Of a stretch of 5,483 bases of DNA, positions 5,322 to 5,483 are shown one piece after another (the first letter of the stretch is position 1; each line of letters begins with the position of its first letter). Origin of the DNA: PMNU01 sp035480575 (lineage in GTDB: Bacteria > Patescibacteriota > Saccharimonadia > Saccharimonadales > UBA4665); NCBI GenBank assembly GCA_035480575.1, contig DATIHR010000034.1, positions 1 to 5,483 of the forward strand, written 5' to 3'. Made by a program: the position numbers and the translations under genes. The notes under the pieces are model-generated. The model worked only from the letters and a program-made list of their open reading frames with translations. It was not told where the DNA came from and ran no database searches.

Positions 5322-5483
5322 CCTCATCGCCCTCACTCTCACGTCGCTTTCGGATGCTACCCCTCCAGATGACCGCTCACGCGCGGTAAAAGAAAGAAAA
5401 AGCCTGCAAGGAACGAAAGGTATTCTTGATTGATTTTGTTTTCGGTCTTTTTATCTATTTTCCGGCTCCGCTACGGCTAGAGT
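5322..5483 (-). repeat. Right copy of the 162-bp inverted repeat
   Basis: Read on the minus strand this equals 116-277 except for two bases (at 5363 and 5342). Identity continues to the last base of the window, so the copy is truncated here by the window edge and probably continues. It contains the equivalent of the right arm of the long stem (plus-strand 5350-5374); the partner arm would lie just beyond the edge. It begins 19 nt after the phosphatase stop codon, so its 3' boundary, if transcribed like the left copy, faces the end of that gene and would run convergent to it. A longer open frame crossing from the phosphatase gene into this repeat is a frame shadow. Confidence 0.97.

Noticed and set aside
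5372..5387. Terminator hairpin (ACCGC/GCGGT) after the phosphatase gene
   Set aside because: The stem is only 5 bp and is followed by an A-rich stretch, not T-rich, on the + strand; on the minus strand no T-run follows.
5134..5433. 99-codon + strand open frame running from the phosphatase gene into the right repeat
   Set aside because: It overlaps a well-supported PAP2 gene in another frame, has a low-complexity Arg/Pro-rich product and no promoter or ribosome-binding signal like those of the real genes.
1..5483. Transposon or integrated phage defined by the inverted repeats
   Set aside because: None of the four genes is a transposase, integrase or phage gene, and no target-site duplication can be checked because the right copy runs off the window. 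A non-autonomous element remains possible and is covered in the findings.

Overview
The window holds four complete protein genes, all on the + strand and closely spaced (42, 15 and 37 nt gaps). A near-identical 162-bp sequence flanks them in inverted orientation at the two ends. In order the genes encode a YdjM/DUF457-type membrane metal-dependent hydrolase (343-840), a large membrane protein with a transglutaminase-like cysteine-protease fold (883-3501), a TerC-superfamily/DUF475 membrane protein (3517-4557) and a PAP2 lipid phosphatase (4595-5302). All four are predicted membrane proteins, so the block looks like a cell-envelope set. The exact pathway cannot be read from the sequence.

The organism is a bacterium. 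It uses the standard code (TAA, TAG and TGA all end genes) and has mid-range base composition. No gene has a Shine-Dalgarno sequence at a useful distance. Instead each has a -10-like hexamer ending only 6-9 nt before the ATG, so the mRNAs are probably leaderless or nearly so and each gene has its own promoter. A streamlined lineage such as Patescibacteria/Saccharibacteria would be compatible, but this is a guess from style and gene types, with no phylogenetic marker present.

Region by region: 1-342 carries no convincing protein gene. It is rich in inverted repeats, including a stem of about 25 bp (93-118 with 225-249) closing a 106-nt A- and pyrimidine-rich interior. I read it as a probable structured noncoding RNA or DNA element of unknown family. 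Immediately after it, a perfect 13-bp inverted repeat (314-326/336-348) spans the -10 and the start codon of the first gene. Positions 343-5302 are the gene block. Positions 5322-5483 are the second copy of the 116-277 sequence, on the minus strand, and it runs off the window edge.

The most interesting points are the inverted pair of structured elements, the palindrome that overlaps a leaderless start, the consistent leaderless layout, and the large transglutaminase-like protein with long unassigned domains. No transposase, integrase, CRISPR array, tRNA or rRNA was found.
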